Shown: positions 23,601 through 34,878, counted from the first letter of the stretch. The stretch is DNA of 64,000 nt from Voacanga thouarsii (GCA_026120185.1 JANUWF010001699.1:288001-352000); one strand, 5' to 3'. The notes: generated by a model from the letters alone, not told the origin. Made by a program: numbers and translations.

Positions 23601-24085
23601 TTCTGGGCTAAAACTATTTGGAAGCAGGCACTTACTCCCAAGCACTCATTCATGGTCTGGCTGTGTGCTAGGGAGCATTTGAAGACCAAGGATGCACTTG
23701 TATTCCGATTGGCTGATTTGTCTTGTCCACTGTGTAAAACACATAGGGAGACGACTAACCATTTATTTTTCAAATGCCCAGTATCTGCATTAATATGGAC
23801 AGAAATTAGACTGTGGCTGGGCTTGCCACAAGCATTGAATACAGCGGGCTCTTGTCTTAGGTGGTACAAGCATGCAAACTGCAGCTCTTCATGGATTGTA
23901 AAGGCTAAGGCTACTGCTATGGTTGCCATGTTCTATTACATCTGGACTGCACGTAACAAGGCGTTATTTGAGGGTACCGTATGTCAACCTCTGGATATTT
24001 TTAAAAAACACATGTGTACACTGTTATTTTCACATTGTACCCTAATGTCCTGACTAGTTTGGGGAACAGTATTCAGCTATGCTAG
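20615..24085 (+). pseudogene. LINE-2 ORF2: endonuclease / reverse transcriptase / zf-RVT
   Basis: It starts MRVACWNIRGFNMTLKHH. Endonuclease: residues about 1-235 with GLLETKL, MGDFNDYLHIDD, SKLDRVMGN and LSDHC. Reverse transcriptase: about 490-800 with VGDYRPIS, KVDLRKAYDSVNW, GLRQGDPISPLLFVICLEY and catalytic FADD near 22672-22683. C-terminal zf-RVT: CPLCKTHRETTNHLFFKC. In-frame stops are TAG 21227-21229, TAG 23021-23023 and TAG 23039-23041 (Gln and Trp codons in the relatives). A 115-bp duplication at 23473-23702 shifts the frame, and another frame change is near 24000. The ancestral frame ends at TAG 24083-24085, inside the 3' stem-loop. PGPDGY of the family is PRPDGY here. Confidence 0.9.
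23473..23702 (+). repeat. 115-bp tandem duplication in LINE-2 ORF2
   Basis: 23473-23587 and 23588-23702 are near-identical head-to-tail copies of the segment before zf-RVT (KHSFMVWLCAREHLKTKDAL). LINE-3 has one copy. TTCC stands at the start of each copy and again right after the second, a 4-bp microhomology. 115 is not a multiple of three. Confidence 0.93.
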
Positions 24086-24112
24086 TTAATAGTCATCTTG
24101 ACTATAAACTAG
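24082..24112 (+). other. Conserved 3'-end stem-loop of LINE-2
   Basis: CTAGTTAATAGTC, loop ATCTT, GACTATAAACTAG: 12 of 13 positions pair. Where LINE-1 has two G-U pairs, this copy has A-U and U-A. It contains the ORF2 stop codon. Confidence 0.75.
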
Positions 24113-24169
24113 TAAACATTCATGTAAATTCTTTTTTATCAATATAAATCTTTTACATTGCGATCAAAA

Positions 24170-24184
24170 AAATAATTGGGAGAT
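24170..24184. repeat. Target-site duplication of LINE-2, 3' side
   Basis: AAATAATTGGGAGAT after the A tail, identical to 18161-18175. Confidence 0.92.
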
Positions 24185-24873
24185 TTATTTTTTTAATCAA
24201 GGATTTTTAGGATGAAAAGGATTTTTATATATTAATATTTATTTGATAATTAAATTGAGTATTTAAAATTAATTAATTAATTAATTACTTATTTATTGAG
24301 TATGCTTGATAACGATAAATATTAAGTGTTTAATTATTTCAGTATATTTGATAACTGATTTTTTATATCACTTAATTGATTAAAATATACTGAAATCTTA
24401 CTATAAATTTTAAATAAAACAAAAGTTAGTTAAATTTGAAATACAAGTAGATTAGATGTTTATTTAATTATTGTTAATCTTTTATTTAATATAAATTATA
24501 ATAAATATAGTATAAAAATAGGGCAAAGTAATGACATAGAATACAGTCATTCGAAAAACAAATATCTACACTGATCCAACTGCCAACATATTAAATATTT
24601 TGGTAATATTGATCCCTCTTCTTTGTTTTTAAATTTTAGGTCCTTTATCTTTTTTATTTTGGCAAATGTAATCCTTTTGATCAATTTTTGGCTAGTCAAC
24701 CACCGGTCAAATGATCAACTCCATCATTGACTATTTTTAAAAGGGCAAATATGTCATTTTACTATTCACAAAAGGATAAAAAAGTTTCAAGTTACGTATC
24801 CATTTGGTCATCAAGCCATGTATCCATTTTCTATTTACTACTACAATAATTTATTCCAAAAAAATCACTTCGA

Positions 24874-24905
24874 CTCTTCTTCTTCTTCTTCTTCTTCTTC
24901 TTCTT
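24874..24905. repeat. (CTT)n microsatellite
   Basis: About ten CTT units, read directly. Confidence 0.9.
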
Positions 24906-25831
24906 TGTCGAAGGAAATAAAAACTGTAGCTTTGCTCTCTTCTTGATCCAACAATGGCATTTGAAAACTCTAATCAGACCGGATATCGAATCGAAAAATT
25001 TCCTGTTTCACAGTTCAATGGTCCAACCGTAATTGAACCGTAATTGAGTCGGTAATATTATAATTTAAAATTTAAAAATATAATTATTTTTAAAAATAAA
25101 ATTGATCAATAATATAGTGTAATTCAAGTTCATAAATATATAAATAATGCAATTAGAAAAAAATGTGATATTTTCTCTATTACTATAGACTATTTAGTCT
25201 ATTTTGTAACTTATTTCTTTCTTATGAATATATTATCTTATTTAATATTAAAAAACGATTTAATTCTGTTGGACCAACCGGTCTAAACTGGTTTGAACAA
25301 AATAAGAAGACTTTTTAAAAATTCAGTTCAAATGGAAAGACCGGACCAATTTGAAGACTAGTTCACAATTCTATCAGTCCGATCCGATCAAAAAAATAGT
25401 GATACCAATACATGTAAGTTACCATGTACCACTAGTTAGAAATGCCGAATTAAGAAAAGGAGTTGATTAATAAATTACCTTAATTACATATAAAATATAT
25501 CCAAAGTAATGCATGCCCTATTTTAAAAATACTTGAAATTGACTGCGAATTACCTTAGATTACACTTGCTAAGCACTCAAACAATAGAGACGCTCCATTT
25601 TAAACACAAACACACATACTCAAACAACCTGAAACAATGAACAACATAGATATTACCATTATATTCTTCAATATTGATTCTAAGGATTTATAAATTACTA
25701 ACTTCGTTTTGTTGATATTAACTCTGATCTCAGTGAGTAGGTTTGTATTTAGCCTTAACCCCATTAAGGTTATATATCTAATTTTAGCCTCGCAAAAAGG
25801 TCTTTAAGATTTATAATGTATACTGAAACAC

Positions 25832-25832
<1 letters not shown>

Positions 25833-25866
<34 letters not shown>
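25833..25866. repeat. (AC)n microsatellite
   Basis: About 17 AC units, read directly. Confidence 0.95.
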
Positions 25867-25868
<2 letters not shown>

Positions 25869-26047
25869 TAACATATGCCTTTCTCAATATAATTATATAC
25901 ATATAACCAAAATATGATTTCTCAAAACAAGAACTTTTATTAAGCAAGACTTTAATTTAGCAAATTAAAATATCATAACCGCTTATTTAAAGTTTAAATT
26001 TTCAACTAAGATATTTATTAGTAGATTTCTCCTCTTTCCCCATAAAC

Positions 26048-26059
26048 AATTAAACTGAA
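26048..26059. repeat. Target-site duplication of LINE-3, 5' side
   Basis: AATTAAACTGAA, identical to 30763-30774. Confidence 0.88.
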
Positions 26060-26146
26060 ACATAAAATAGTTAATAGTGTTGAGAGAGAAGTGTTGAGAG
26101 AGAAGCTCTCAAACTCCGGTGAGTTCACTTCCCGTTCTCGATCTCC

Positions 26147-27321
26147 ATGGCTGATCTTCAAGTTGCAGTGAATGTTAACATAACCCATGCTGGCAGGTTT
26201 CCTGGAATGAAAGCAGTCATGGATCTTACCAAGCACTGGGGTGTTTAGTCTAAAGTGCATAATCATGCTTCTGGGTAGCTGATTTTTCGATTCAAAACAG
26301 ATGATGATAGGCAACATGTGCTTCGTGGGGGCCCTTATGCTGTCTTTGGTCGTTCCCTTATACTCAAAGTGATGCCGGTGGAATTCGATTTCTCCCTTGA
26401 AGATGTGAGCATAATGCCGATATGGGTTACTTTTCCAGCCTTGCCTTTGGGATGCTGGAATATGAGAGCTCTAAGTAAAATTGCCTCTACTGTAGGCATT
26501 CTGGTAATGACTGATATGCTTACTGCTACTTTTGATCATGTTTCATATGCTAGAGTACTAGTTGAAGTGGATATGTCAAAACCTCTAGTGAAGGTGGTGC
26601 CTATTCGTTTGCCATCCGGTAAGATCAAGCAGCAGCCAGTCCGCTCTGAATTTAAGCCATCCTATTGTACTTACTACTGTAAATTTGGGCATGTCACAGA
26701 GGTATGCATGGGGGGAAAATGAAAAGAAAGGAACAGATGCTAGCACCCAAGACGGACGGAATTATCATTGGCCAAAGGGTAAAGAAAAACAAACGGGTAA
26801 GGCCACTTTCTTCACCTGCTGGACAGAACAACAACCTGCGGTCACCCTCACCTGGTTTGAATAGCAATTCACACAATGATAAGGGGAAACAACCTGCTAC
26901 TGGGTTGGAGCAGGACAATAGCCACATCATGCACAACACACTGTCTGTGCCTGTGAGCAATGAGCAGGGCATGGACAAGGATGCTACCAATGACATTCAA
27001 GGACTATGAGGGGCTACTGAACTTGATGTTCCATCTTCATCTGCCGAACCAAGTTACCAAAGAAGAGGTTGGTCCAGAGTACGACGTCGGGGACACCAAC
27101 ATAGGCATTCAAAATCACACTTAAATGTACATTTTGAAAAAAATATTTCTGCCTCTCCTACTAGGACTGAAGGATGTGTTAACAATCTCCCAAATGACAT
27201 AGGAAATACCGGTAAGGCAACTACTCAAGCAACAAAATTCATTTATTCGGTATGGAAGAAATATGCACAACGCAGTGTTGACTTGATTGGTGCCCAACGG
27301 GCAATGATTAGTCCTCAGTGA
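26147..27321 (+). pseudogene. LINE-3 ORF1 remnant
   Basis: ATG 26147 opens MADLQVAVNVNITH, which is not found in the other copies, and runs in frame into AGRFPGMKAV of the DUF4283-type domain. TAG codons at 26246-26248 and 26276-26278 stand at Gln and Trp codons. From 26318 the domain is well kept (LRGGPYAVFGRSL, ARVLVEVDMSKPLVK). The zinc knuckle has Tyr for its second Cys (YCTYYCKFGHVTEVC). A frame change near 26715 and TGA at 27007-27009 follow. It ends ISPQ with TGA 27319-27321; the ORF2 start is GTG here because CAA became CAG. Confidence 0.8.
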
Positions 27322-30300
27322 GAGTAGCATCCTAGAATATTCGAGGGTTAAACAAGACCCTCAAACAGCACAGGGTTCAGAAGTTTTCTTCTAAACATCG
27401 TATTGACGTTATTGGTCTTCTGGAAACAAAACTGAATGTTGTTGGGCTGGAAAATATTTTGCAAACAAAATTCTCTAACTGGTCGGCTATTCATAACTTT
27501 GTGGAATCGGATGGTGGAAGAATTGTCATCTTCTGGAATGGTGCAAGGGTGGATGTCCTATTATTTCATTGCACTCCTCAGGCTATGACTATTCGAATCA
27601 CTTGTAAGATTACGCATGCTACATTTTTCTTCACTTTTGTTTATGCTTACAATTCTGTTGTGGCTCGTAGAAATTTATGGGAAGATATTCAATTCTTATC
27701 TTCAAGGCTGTCGGAGCCATGGATCCTTATGGGAGATTTCAATTCTTATTTACATGTGGATGATAAACTTGGAGGGTCATTGCCTTCAACATATAATATT
27801 CGGGACTTTGCATTATTATGTACTGATACTGGCTTGGAGGACCTACCTTATGTTGGCCCTCGGTTCACTTGGACAAACTCTACGGTGTGGTCCAAACTTG
27901 ATAGAGTTATGGGAAATGATGCTTGGTTTCAATGCTCTACCCAGGCTTCAGTGGAGTTTTTCCCTATTGGCTACATTTCTGATCATAGCCCTGCTATTTG
28001 GTCATTGGTTGATAATACTCTGGATTCAGTACGACCGTTCAGGTTCCTTAATTTTTGGGCTAACCATGTTTCATTCCAAAATATTGTCAAAGGGGTCTGG
28101 GATTAGCAACATAGGGGGTTCCACCAGTTCACCCTCTGTCATCGATTGAAAATGCTAAAGTGTGACCTGAGGAAGCTTAACAAACTGGAGTTCTCTCACC
28201 TGTCGGATCGTGTTGAACATGCGAACCAGCCTGTACTCAATGCCCAACATCTTTTACTGCCAAACCCTAAGGATCAGAATCTTATTACACACTTCAAGGA
28301 GTGTAAAAGATTGGCATGGTGTATTGCGGAGGTAGAAATGAAGTTCTACCAGCAACTTGCTAAAGGAAGGTATATAGCAGGCGCTGATAGGAACACTCGT
28401 TATTTCTTCAACATTGTCAAAAGGAATAAAAAGAGGGGATTCATTGCTTCGATTCGCAAGGATGATGGTAGCATGACCATTAGCCCTAGGGATCTTGCTG
28501 ATGAATTTGTGAACTATTACCATGTTCTTCTTGGGACGAAGGTGGACTGCCAGGGAATCAATATAGACTACGTTAGGGCTGGTCCTTTGGTACCTCATGA
28601 CCTGAAGATGGACTTGGTTAGGGATGTCACTATCCAAGATATCAAATCAGCCCTATGGGACATTGGTGATTGCAAAGTCCCCAGCCCTGATGGATACTTA
28701 GCCTTATTTTTCAAGAAAGCTTGGGATACGGTGGGAGAAAGTCTTTTTGATGCTGTTTCAGAATTCTTCACATCTGCAAAAATTCTTAAGCAGATTAACC
28801 ATTCCATTATTATCCTAGTTCTGAAAACTAATCATGCTAAGAGGGTGTGTGACTACCATCCCATTTCTTGTTGTAATGTGGTGTACAAGATTATATCCAA
28901 GATTCTGGCCGACAAACTGAAGCTGGTTGTACCTATCCTTGTGGACACTTCTCAGTTGGCATTCATTCAAGACAGACTGATGATTGATAATATCTTGATG
29001 GTTCAGGAACTTATGCGTATATATAGTAGAACAAGACTTTCTCCTCAATGTACAATTAAAGTGGACCTAAGGAAGGCTTATGACTCAGTTAATTAGGATT
29101 TCTTAATGGATCTTCTTTCGGAGCTTAGGTTCCCTCCTCTTTTTGTGAATTGGATCGAGTAATGTCTCACCACTACCTCGTACTTTATAGCTATCAATGG
29201 GACTGTCCATGGATTCTTTACTGGAGCAAAAGGTCTACGCCAAGGGGACCCGATATCCCCGTTGCTATTTGTCATTTGCTTGGAATATTTCTCACAGATT
29301 GTCAAAGTTCACACACTTGGCGGCATTTTCAAGTATCATCCCAAGTGTAAGAGGCTAAGGATTACTCACCTTACTTTTGCGGATGACCTTATGTTGTTTG
29401 CTAAGGGTGATTGTTCCTCTATACGCATTCTCCTTGACTGCCTGGAAGAATTTAAAAGGAGCTCGGGCCTTGAAATCAATAAGGATAAGTCCAATATTTA
29501 TCTTGCTGGAATCCATTTGAATGATCAGGAGAATATTCTGCAAACTACCGGCATACCTATTGGGGAATTCCCGTTCCGCTACCTTGGCCTACCAATCATG
29601 AATGGTAAAGTTCGGCTTACTTTCTACAAACCATTGCTTGACCGCATTGGTTCATACATTGGCCGATGGTGTGCTCGTTCTCTCTCTATGCTGGGCACCT
29701 CCAACTGATCCAATCTGTTCTCCAAGTGGTTGAGTGTTTCTGGTTATCTATCCTCCCTATGCCAACGGCTATCATTTGTCAGTTGGATATGATAGCTAGG
29801 GATTTTCTTTGGGACTCAAAGAACTCCCTGATTGCATGGAAGAATATTTGTCTCCCGAAAAATGAGGGTGGTCTTGGTTTGCGTGACTTGCACACTTGGA
29901 ATGGAGCGTTACTGTCTAGAATCATTTGGGACATCCAATCGGAGAAAAATTCCTTGTGGGTCAAATGGGTGACACTATTATTTAAAAGGCAGATCTGTTT
30001 AGGAGATCGACCTTTACAGGGACCACTCACCTGTATTTCGTAGACTGCTAGCAATTAGAGATATGATACTGAAGTATGAACGAGATATTAACTGTACGGC
30101 TGATCTGCTTCATTCTTAGGCCATGTATACTAGTTCTTTCACAGGCTGTGCTTATAACTATTTGAGATCAACTGCACAGAAGGTGTATTGGACCAATACC
30201 ATATGGGAACAAGGACTAACACCCAAACACTCTTTCATTCTTTGGTTGTGTGCTAAGGGTAGGCTTAAGACCAAGGATACACTTGTGTTCAGGCTTGATG

Positions 30301-30677
30301 ACTTGTCCTGTCCTTTGTGTAAGGTACATCCGGAAACGTCTAATCATCTATTTTTCAAATGCTCAATTTCATCTACTATTTGGACGGAAGTTAAAAAGTG
30401 GCTTGGTTTACCAAATAATCTGGATTCGGCCAAAGCCTGTCTTACGTGGTTTTGGCGCACCAACCGTGGTACTTCGTGGTTTACTAAGGCTAAGTCTACT
30501 GCTTTGGCAGCCACTTTCTACTACATCTGGTTTTCTCGGAATAAGGCCATTTTTGAGAATGCGGTGTGCCAACCATTGGAGATTATCAAGAAGATTAAAA
30601 CACATGTGTACAATGTTATCTTTACTTTGTACCCTAATGTTGTGCCTACCTTTTCGGACTGTATTGAGATCCACTAG
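27318..30677 (+). pseudogene. LINE-3 ORF2: endonuclease / reverse transcriptase / zf-RVT
   Basis: The ATG is lost (GTGAGAGTAGC). Endonuclease 27340-28060 keeps LLETKL, MGDFNSYLHVDD and ISDHSP. Reverse transcriptase 28146-29720 shows KVPSPDGY, KVDLRKAYDSVN, LLFVICLEYFSQ and catalytic FADD (29381-29392 region). zf-RVT lies at 30290-30360 (CPLCKVHPETSNHLFFKC). Stops and shifts occur near 28105, 29096, 29160-29260, 29708 and 30043. The terminal stop TAG at 30675-30677 lies at the base of the 3' stem-loop. It is the most decayed of the three in the RT part. Confidence 0.88.
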
Positions 30678-30704
30678 CTTGTAGTCTCCTTGACTGTAAA
30701 CTAG
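30674..30704 (+). other. Conserved 3'-end stem-loop of LINE-3
   Basis: CTAGCTTGTAGTC, loop TCCTT, GACTGTAAACTAG: 12 of 13 positions can pair (two G-U, one C/A mismatch). Same size and place as in LINE-1 and LINE-2. Confidence 0.75.
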
Positions 30705-30762
30705 TAATCCATGTATATTCTTTTTGATAAATATTAATATATTTACATTTACATTTAAAAAA

Positions 30763-30774
30763 AATTAAACTGAA
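30763..30774. repeat. Target-site duplication of LINE-3, 3' side
   Basis: AATTAAACTGAA after the A tail, identical to 26048-26059. Confidence 0.88.
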
Positions 30775-31618
30775 GTCATTATCTTTCATTAAACCCTACA
30801 TAATCGCCCTTTAGAAAACTCTGATATTTTATTCCTTACATTTGAAATTGAATGTCCATATTTATATTTTTGGATGTCTAAAAATGAATTTTTACTTTCT
30901 TAAAATAATTTTTTTCTCCAAACTTTCACAACTAATTAACCTCATCTATTTAAAAGATACAAGCTACACTAATACATAGGCTATACTACTAATGTCTCTA
31001 ATTACAAATAAGGATAATGTAATAACTGATCTATAGATTGATATTTTCTTAAATTTGTATAACAAGTCAAAATAAAGCATTTAATTTAGATGGAGGTCGT
31101 ATCGCAACTTTTTTATTTTAGAAGAAATAAAAAAAATACTGCTTTGATTAGAACTTTTACTTTATTTACCTTACAAACTAACTTGCATATATTTCTCAAA
31201 ATATGAAAGTACGAAGAAGGGAGGGAGGAGAACTTTAGAATTTGAGTAAAATAAGATTTTTTTTTTTTTCAAAAATAGCTGTTAAAGTGATTTGCCTTTT
31301 GTCTTTGATTTGAAAAGGACAAAAAAAAAAAAAAGAACAAAAATAAGGATACAAACATCACTCATTGATAAATATTAGGTGATATAAATAAAGTGGTCAT
31401 GGAGAAATTATTGATTATATAAGTATTGAGCACATCTGTGTAATATATGGTGGAAAAAAATATTCTTTATGAAGCAATTGCCATTGCTCCCATATCTCCA
31501 CAAGTGGATCATTCCTGATTGATTTCTTATGATTTGTCCAACAGCCAACAATTTCAGCTTAAGGAACATGATATTCATGGCAACCATCCGTATAATAGAA
31601 CGCGAATAATGAAGTCTT
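30775..31618. other. AT-rich DNA upstream of LRR-RLK pseudogene 2
   Basis: No ORF of interest. Similarity to the upstream region of pseudogene 1 starts near 31605 (CGCGAATAATGAAGTCTTCG). Confidence 0.4.
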
Positions 31619-31692
31619 CGACCTAACTGGCACGGTACAACGATGGGAAAGCTGTTCTGTTTTCGACCTAACTGGCACGGCACAATGATGGG
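31619..31692 (+). repeat. 45-bp direct repeat upstream of LRR-RLK pseudogene 2
   Basis: ACCTAACTGGCACGGTACAA at 31621 and ACCTAACTGGCACGGCACAA at 31666, 45 bp apart. It is the inverted counterpart of 17478-17553. Confidence 0.75.
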
Positions 31693-31858
31693 CTTAGAGT
31701 TTTCTTCTGCATTATCCTTTCTTTTAATGAATAAATAGACGTTCTGAATATATGACGCTTTCTGCGGACAAAAAGAATTAAAAAAGTAATTTGTTTCATT
31801 TCCAAGAGCATAAACAGTCGGTCAAATTGTGAAAGAAAACTACTTTCTGAGAGCAAAC

Positions 31859-32889
31859 ATGGGCCTTGAATTTTGGTCAGCAGCTGAAGTTCTTGTGCTG
31901 TTTTTCGGTGCCATCATAACATTGATGCCACAGGACGCAACAGCTGGAAATTATCTCAAGAACGAGATTGATCGCCTTGCCTTGCTGAATATCAAGCTTC
32001 AAATATCTGATGATCCACAAGGAGTTCTGAATTCATGGAATGATTAACTTCACCATTGCTATTGGGAAGGTGTCACTTGTGATGCCAAGCATCAAAGAGT
32101 TACTAACTTAACTCTTGGGGGTAAAAGTTTACTCGGATTTATATCTCCTTATATTGGAAATCTTAGTTTTCTAAAGTCTGTCCAATTAGGGGAAAATAGA
32201 TTTCAGGGTGAAATTCCACAAGAAATTGGTCGTTTATTTCGGCTAAAGATGCTTAATCTATCAAGCAACACTCTTAGCGAAGAAATTCCTGTTAATCTGA
32301 GCCAATGCTTAGAACTAAGGACCATGAGAATATTTCAAAATAAATTCGTGGGAAAAATTCCTTCCGCGTTAGGCTCTTTGAAGAAGCTTCTGGGAATTGA
32401 TCTACATGAAAGCAACTTGACCGGAAAGATACCTTCTTTTTTTGGGAATTTATCTTCACTTGCAATGCTTGTTCTTGCATTCAATAATGTGGAGGGTAAA
32501 TTACCAAATGAAATTGGATTCTTGAGGAATGTATGGATGTTGTCAATATCTTCGAATAAATTTTTTAGTGTAATCCCACTCTCTATATACAATATTTTCG
32601 TACTCTCTGAGGTTTCTCTATCAGACAATTTCTTTGAGGGGAAACTTCCAAAGGACATAGGCCCCAAGATGCCAAATCTGCAATTTTTGTACATTTCTGG
32701 AAATCAATTCTATGGCAACATTCTAGTTTCAATTACCAGTGCCACTAATCTTGAGGGATTTGATCTCGCCAAGAACAAATTTAAAGGACAGGTTCCAACT
32801 AATATGGGAAATTTGCCTCGTCTCTGAATTCTAAATCTTAAAGACAATCGCTTAGGTCATAATGCTACTAGGGACTTGCAGTTTATTAC
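31859..32889 (+). pseudogene. LRR receptor-like kinase pseudogene 2, truncated by an insertion
   Basis: A close paralogue of pseudogene 1 in opposite orientation. The start MGLEFWSAAEVLVLFFGA looks like a signal peptide. The LRRNT_2 region and about ten leucine-rich repeats follow (GKIPSALGSLKKLLGIDLHE, KLPKDIGPKMPNLQFLYISG). One frame holds from 31859 to 32889 with two nonsense codons: TAA 32045-32047 (Ser TCA in pseudogene 1) and TGA 32825-32827 (Arg CGA in pseudogene 1). Similarity stops at CAGTTTATTAC (32889), where a sequence starting TGTTAGAAACC begins. The rest of the repeats and the kinase are not in the window and would lie beyond 64000 if retained. Confidence 0.9.
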
Positions 32890-33114
32890 TGTTAGAAACC
32901 GGATACCTACGAGTACAGACATGCAACTCAACTGAATTGAACAAGCACCGCTTATACCCGACTAGGGCTCTAACAAATGTAATTATCAAATATCAATAAT
33001 GCCGGTAAGGCCAAACAGTCCAAGTATAAAGTAACTAAACAGAATTCAAAACTTAATCAATAAGTCAGTAATGGACCTGAGAGACTTGCTCGCAGTTCTA
33101 CCAGAACATACTTG
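32890..33114 (+). mobile_element. LTR-like start of an element inserted in LRR-RLK 2
   Basis: It begins TGTTAGAAACCGGATACC exactly where LRR similarity ends, as an LTR would (TG start), and is cut after 225 bp by the CACTA element. Family not recognised. The target duplication would be ATTAC if it is five bases; the other end is outside the window. Confidence 0.5.
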
Positions 33115-33703
33115 CACTACAAGAAAGGCCGGTATTAGCGAGGGAATAATCCCTCGCTAAATCTGCGAGGGATTAGCAAGGGAATAATGAGTTCAGTACA
33201 CGGATTGACTTTCCGTCGCTAATCCCTAGTTGATTTAGCGATGGATCAGCGTTAAACTTAAACCCTTTCAAATTGGCGAGAGATAAGAAATCCCATTCTA
33301 ATCCCTCACTAATTTGATAGGGATTTGCGACGAAAATTTTATTTTTACTTAATATTGGTTGTAAATTTTTAGCTTCGGATTTGCGACCCGCCTTAAGCTA
33401 ATCCGACACTAATTTGCGAGGGAATAGCGACCGAAATATCCGTCGCAATTCGTTGCGTGATTTGCAACGGATTAGAGTTGTATTGGCGAGGGATTTAATA
33501 ATCCCTCGCTAATCCGTCACTGAAAATTTCATCACTAATCCCTCACTAATTTCCAAGGGATTTGCGAGAGATTCCCCATTTTGCGAATTTTCAAACTTTT
33601 TCCTCACGATACTTTTGTGTGTGGTAAATTTTTTTATGTACTATCCTTACAAATACTTAATTCTTTATTATTTGTTGAATTATAACTATTGTATTTGCAT
33701 TCA

Positions 33704-33745
<42 letters not shown>

Positions 33746-33862
33746 ACCATCGGCAAGTTACGATGTATAGATTATAATTAAATGATATGCATACATTATA
33801 CCTATGTACAAATTCATCGTGTATAGTATATATATAATACATTATCACTTTATATGGATATA

Positions 33863-33897
<35 letters not shown>

Positions 33898-34610
33898 ATG
33901 CATCAATCATTTGGTCGATGTATAATTATGCAAATATGAACACACATTTAATTACTATATCTAGTTTACGTGTATAATTGAAGTTCTATATATTACGTTT
34001 TATTACATTTGATTAGGGTAATAAATACAATTTTGGGATATGAAAACACGTCAATACTAATGTAACTTTTCATATATTAGTAAGCGTAACATGATCGATG
34101 TTAATTAAACCTAAACAAATACCATGATGATTATTTAGAATTCTTCACTGGCGAAATATTTCATACTCTTAATCCGTAGCTAAGTGTTGATAGAAATAAC
34201 TATATTTTCCCAGTAGAATATTAAAAAAAGTGAGGAAAATGTTATATCCGTCGCTAAACCGTCGCTATTTAGCGACGGATTAGCGACGGAAGTTAACAGC
34301 GAGGGATTTGAGATGCATTAGCGAGGGATACAAAACTTATCACTGCGAAAATTTTGAGCAGAATCTAAAATTCAAAAAATCCGTCGCTAATCCCTTTCTA
34401 AATAAACGCAATTAGCGAGGGATCAGAAAGGAACTAAAAAATCATTGAGATTGTCCCTCGCTAATCCGTCGTTGAAATGTCCGTCGCAAATTGCATGCTA
34501 ATTTGCGATTGATTAGCGAGGGATTTTATTTATTTATTTATTAAACCATCACAAATCCCTCGCTAATAGAGAAGGATTAGTGAGGGAAATTCCCTCGCAA
34601 AGGCCAATGA
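33115..34610 (+). repeat. Left subterminal repeat region of the CACTA element
   Basis: Many copies, both orientations, of ATTAGCGAGGGAT and CCGTCGCTAA, some as direct palindromes (around 34247-34280, CGTCGCTA...TAGCGACG). In En/Spm such motifs are the binding sites of TnpA. It includes a (TG)n run at 33707-33740 and a (TA)n run at 33866-33894. Confidence 0.8.
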
Positions 34611-34641
34611 CTATTACACCCCATTTCCGTCTTCCCTTTCG

Positions 34642-34878
34642 TTGTGCTCTTCCCATTTTTCTGTCTTCTCCGGCTATCCCTCTCTAATTCCTTCCTATCC
34701 CGCTGGCGACCTTACCTTCTCATTGCCTTTCCTACCACCGAAAGACTTACCGGACGAAAGCAGCATTTCCCCCACACCATTGAGCAACACCATGGTCAAC
34801 TGCCGCCCTTCGCCTTTTGGACGACTGCCGCCGGTGACAGAGGAAGCTGTGGACTTCAGCAAGCTGTGGACTGCATAG
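34642..34878 (+). CDS. Unrecognised ORF near the CACTA left end, possible exon
   Basis: A 78-codon frame starting MCSSHFSVFSGYPSLIPSYP, Ser/Pro-rich, no family recognised. The stop TAG is followed by GTAACG, so the frame may be an exon ending at a splice donor. Its last bases (CAGCAAGCTGTGGACT) recur at 35742. It may be 5' leader sequence of the transposase transcript or part of a captured host gene. Confidence 0.3.
   Translation: MCSSHFSVFSGYPSLIPSYPAGDLTFSLPFLPPKDLPDESSISPTPLSNTMVNCRPSPFGRLPPVTEEAVDFSKLWTA

Larger units (their letters stand above)
18176..24169 (+). mobile_element. LINE-2: full-length L1-like LINE, best preserved copy
   Basis: About 6.0 kb on the + strand: leader 18176-18884, ORF1 18885-20618, ORF2 20615-24085, 3' stem-loop 24082-24112, and a short A tail ending at the target duplication. 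Identical 15-bp duplications flank it. ORF1 has only two nonsense codons and no frameshift. ORF2 has three nonsense codons, a 115-bp tandem duplication and one late frame change. It looks younger than LINE-1 and LINE-3. Confidence 0.94.
24185..26047. other. AT-rich intergenic DNA
   Basis: No convincing gene. It contains a (CTT)n run at 24874-24905, an (AC)n run at 25833-25866, and a stretch at 25010-25400 rich in ACCGG/CCGGT words (AACCGGTCTAAACTGG) that may be an unclassified repeat. Confidence 0.4.
26060..30762 (+). mobile_element. LINE-3: L1-like LINE with internal 5' deletion
   Basis: About 4.7 kb on the + strand, flanked by a 12-bp duplication. It keeps the 5' terminal block (GAGAGAGAAGCTCTC) but joins it near 26190 directly to the middle of ORF1, losing the rest of the leader and the first part of ORF1. 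ORF1 (26147-27321), ORF2 (27318-30677) and the 3' stem-loop (30674-30704) follow, then a short A-rich tail. Keeping both ends while losing the middle is unlike ordinary 5' truncation. Confidence 0.9.

Noticed and set aside
31859..32889. LRR-RLK 2 as a functional gene
   Set aside because: Two nonsense codons and loss of the 3' part by insertion.
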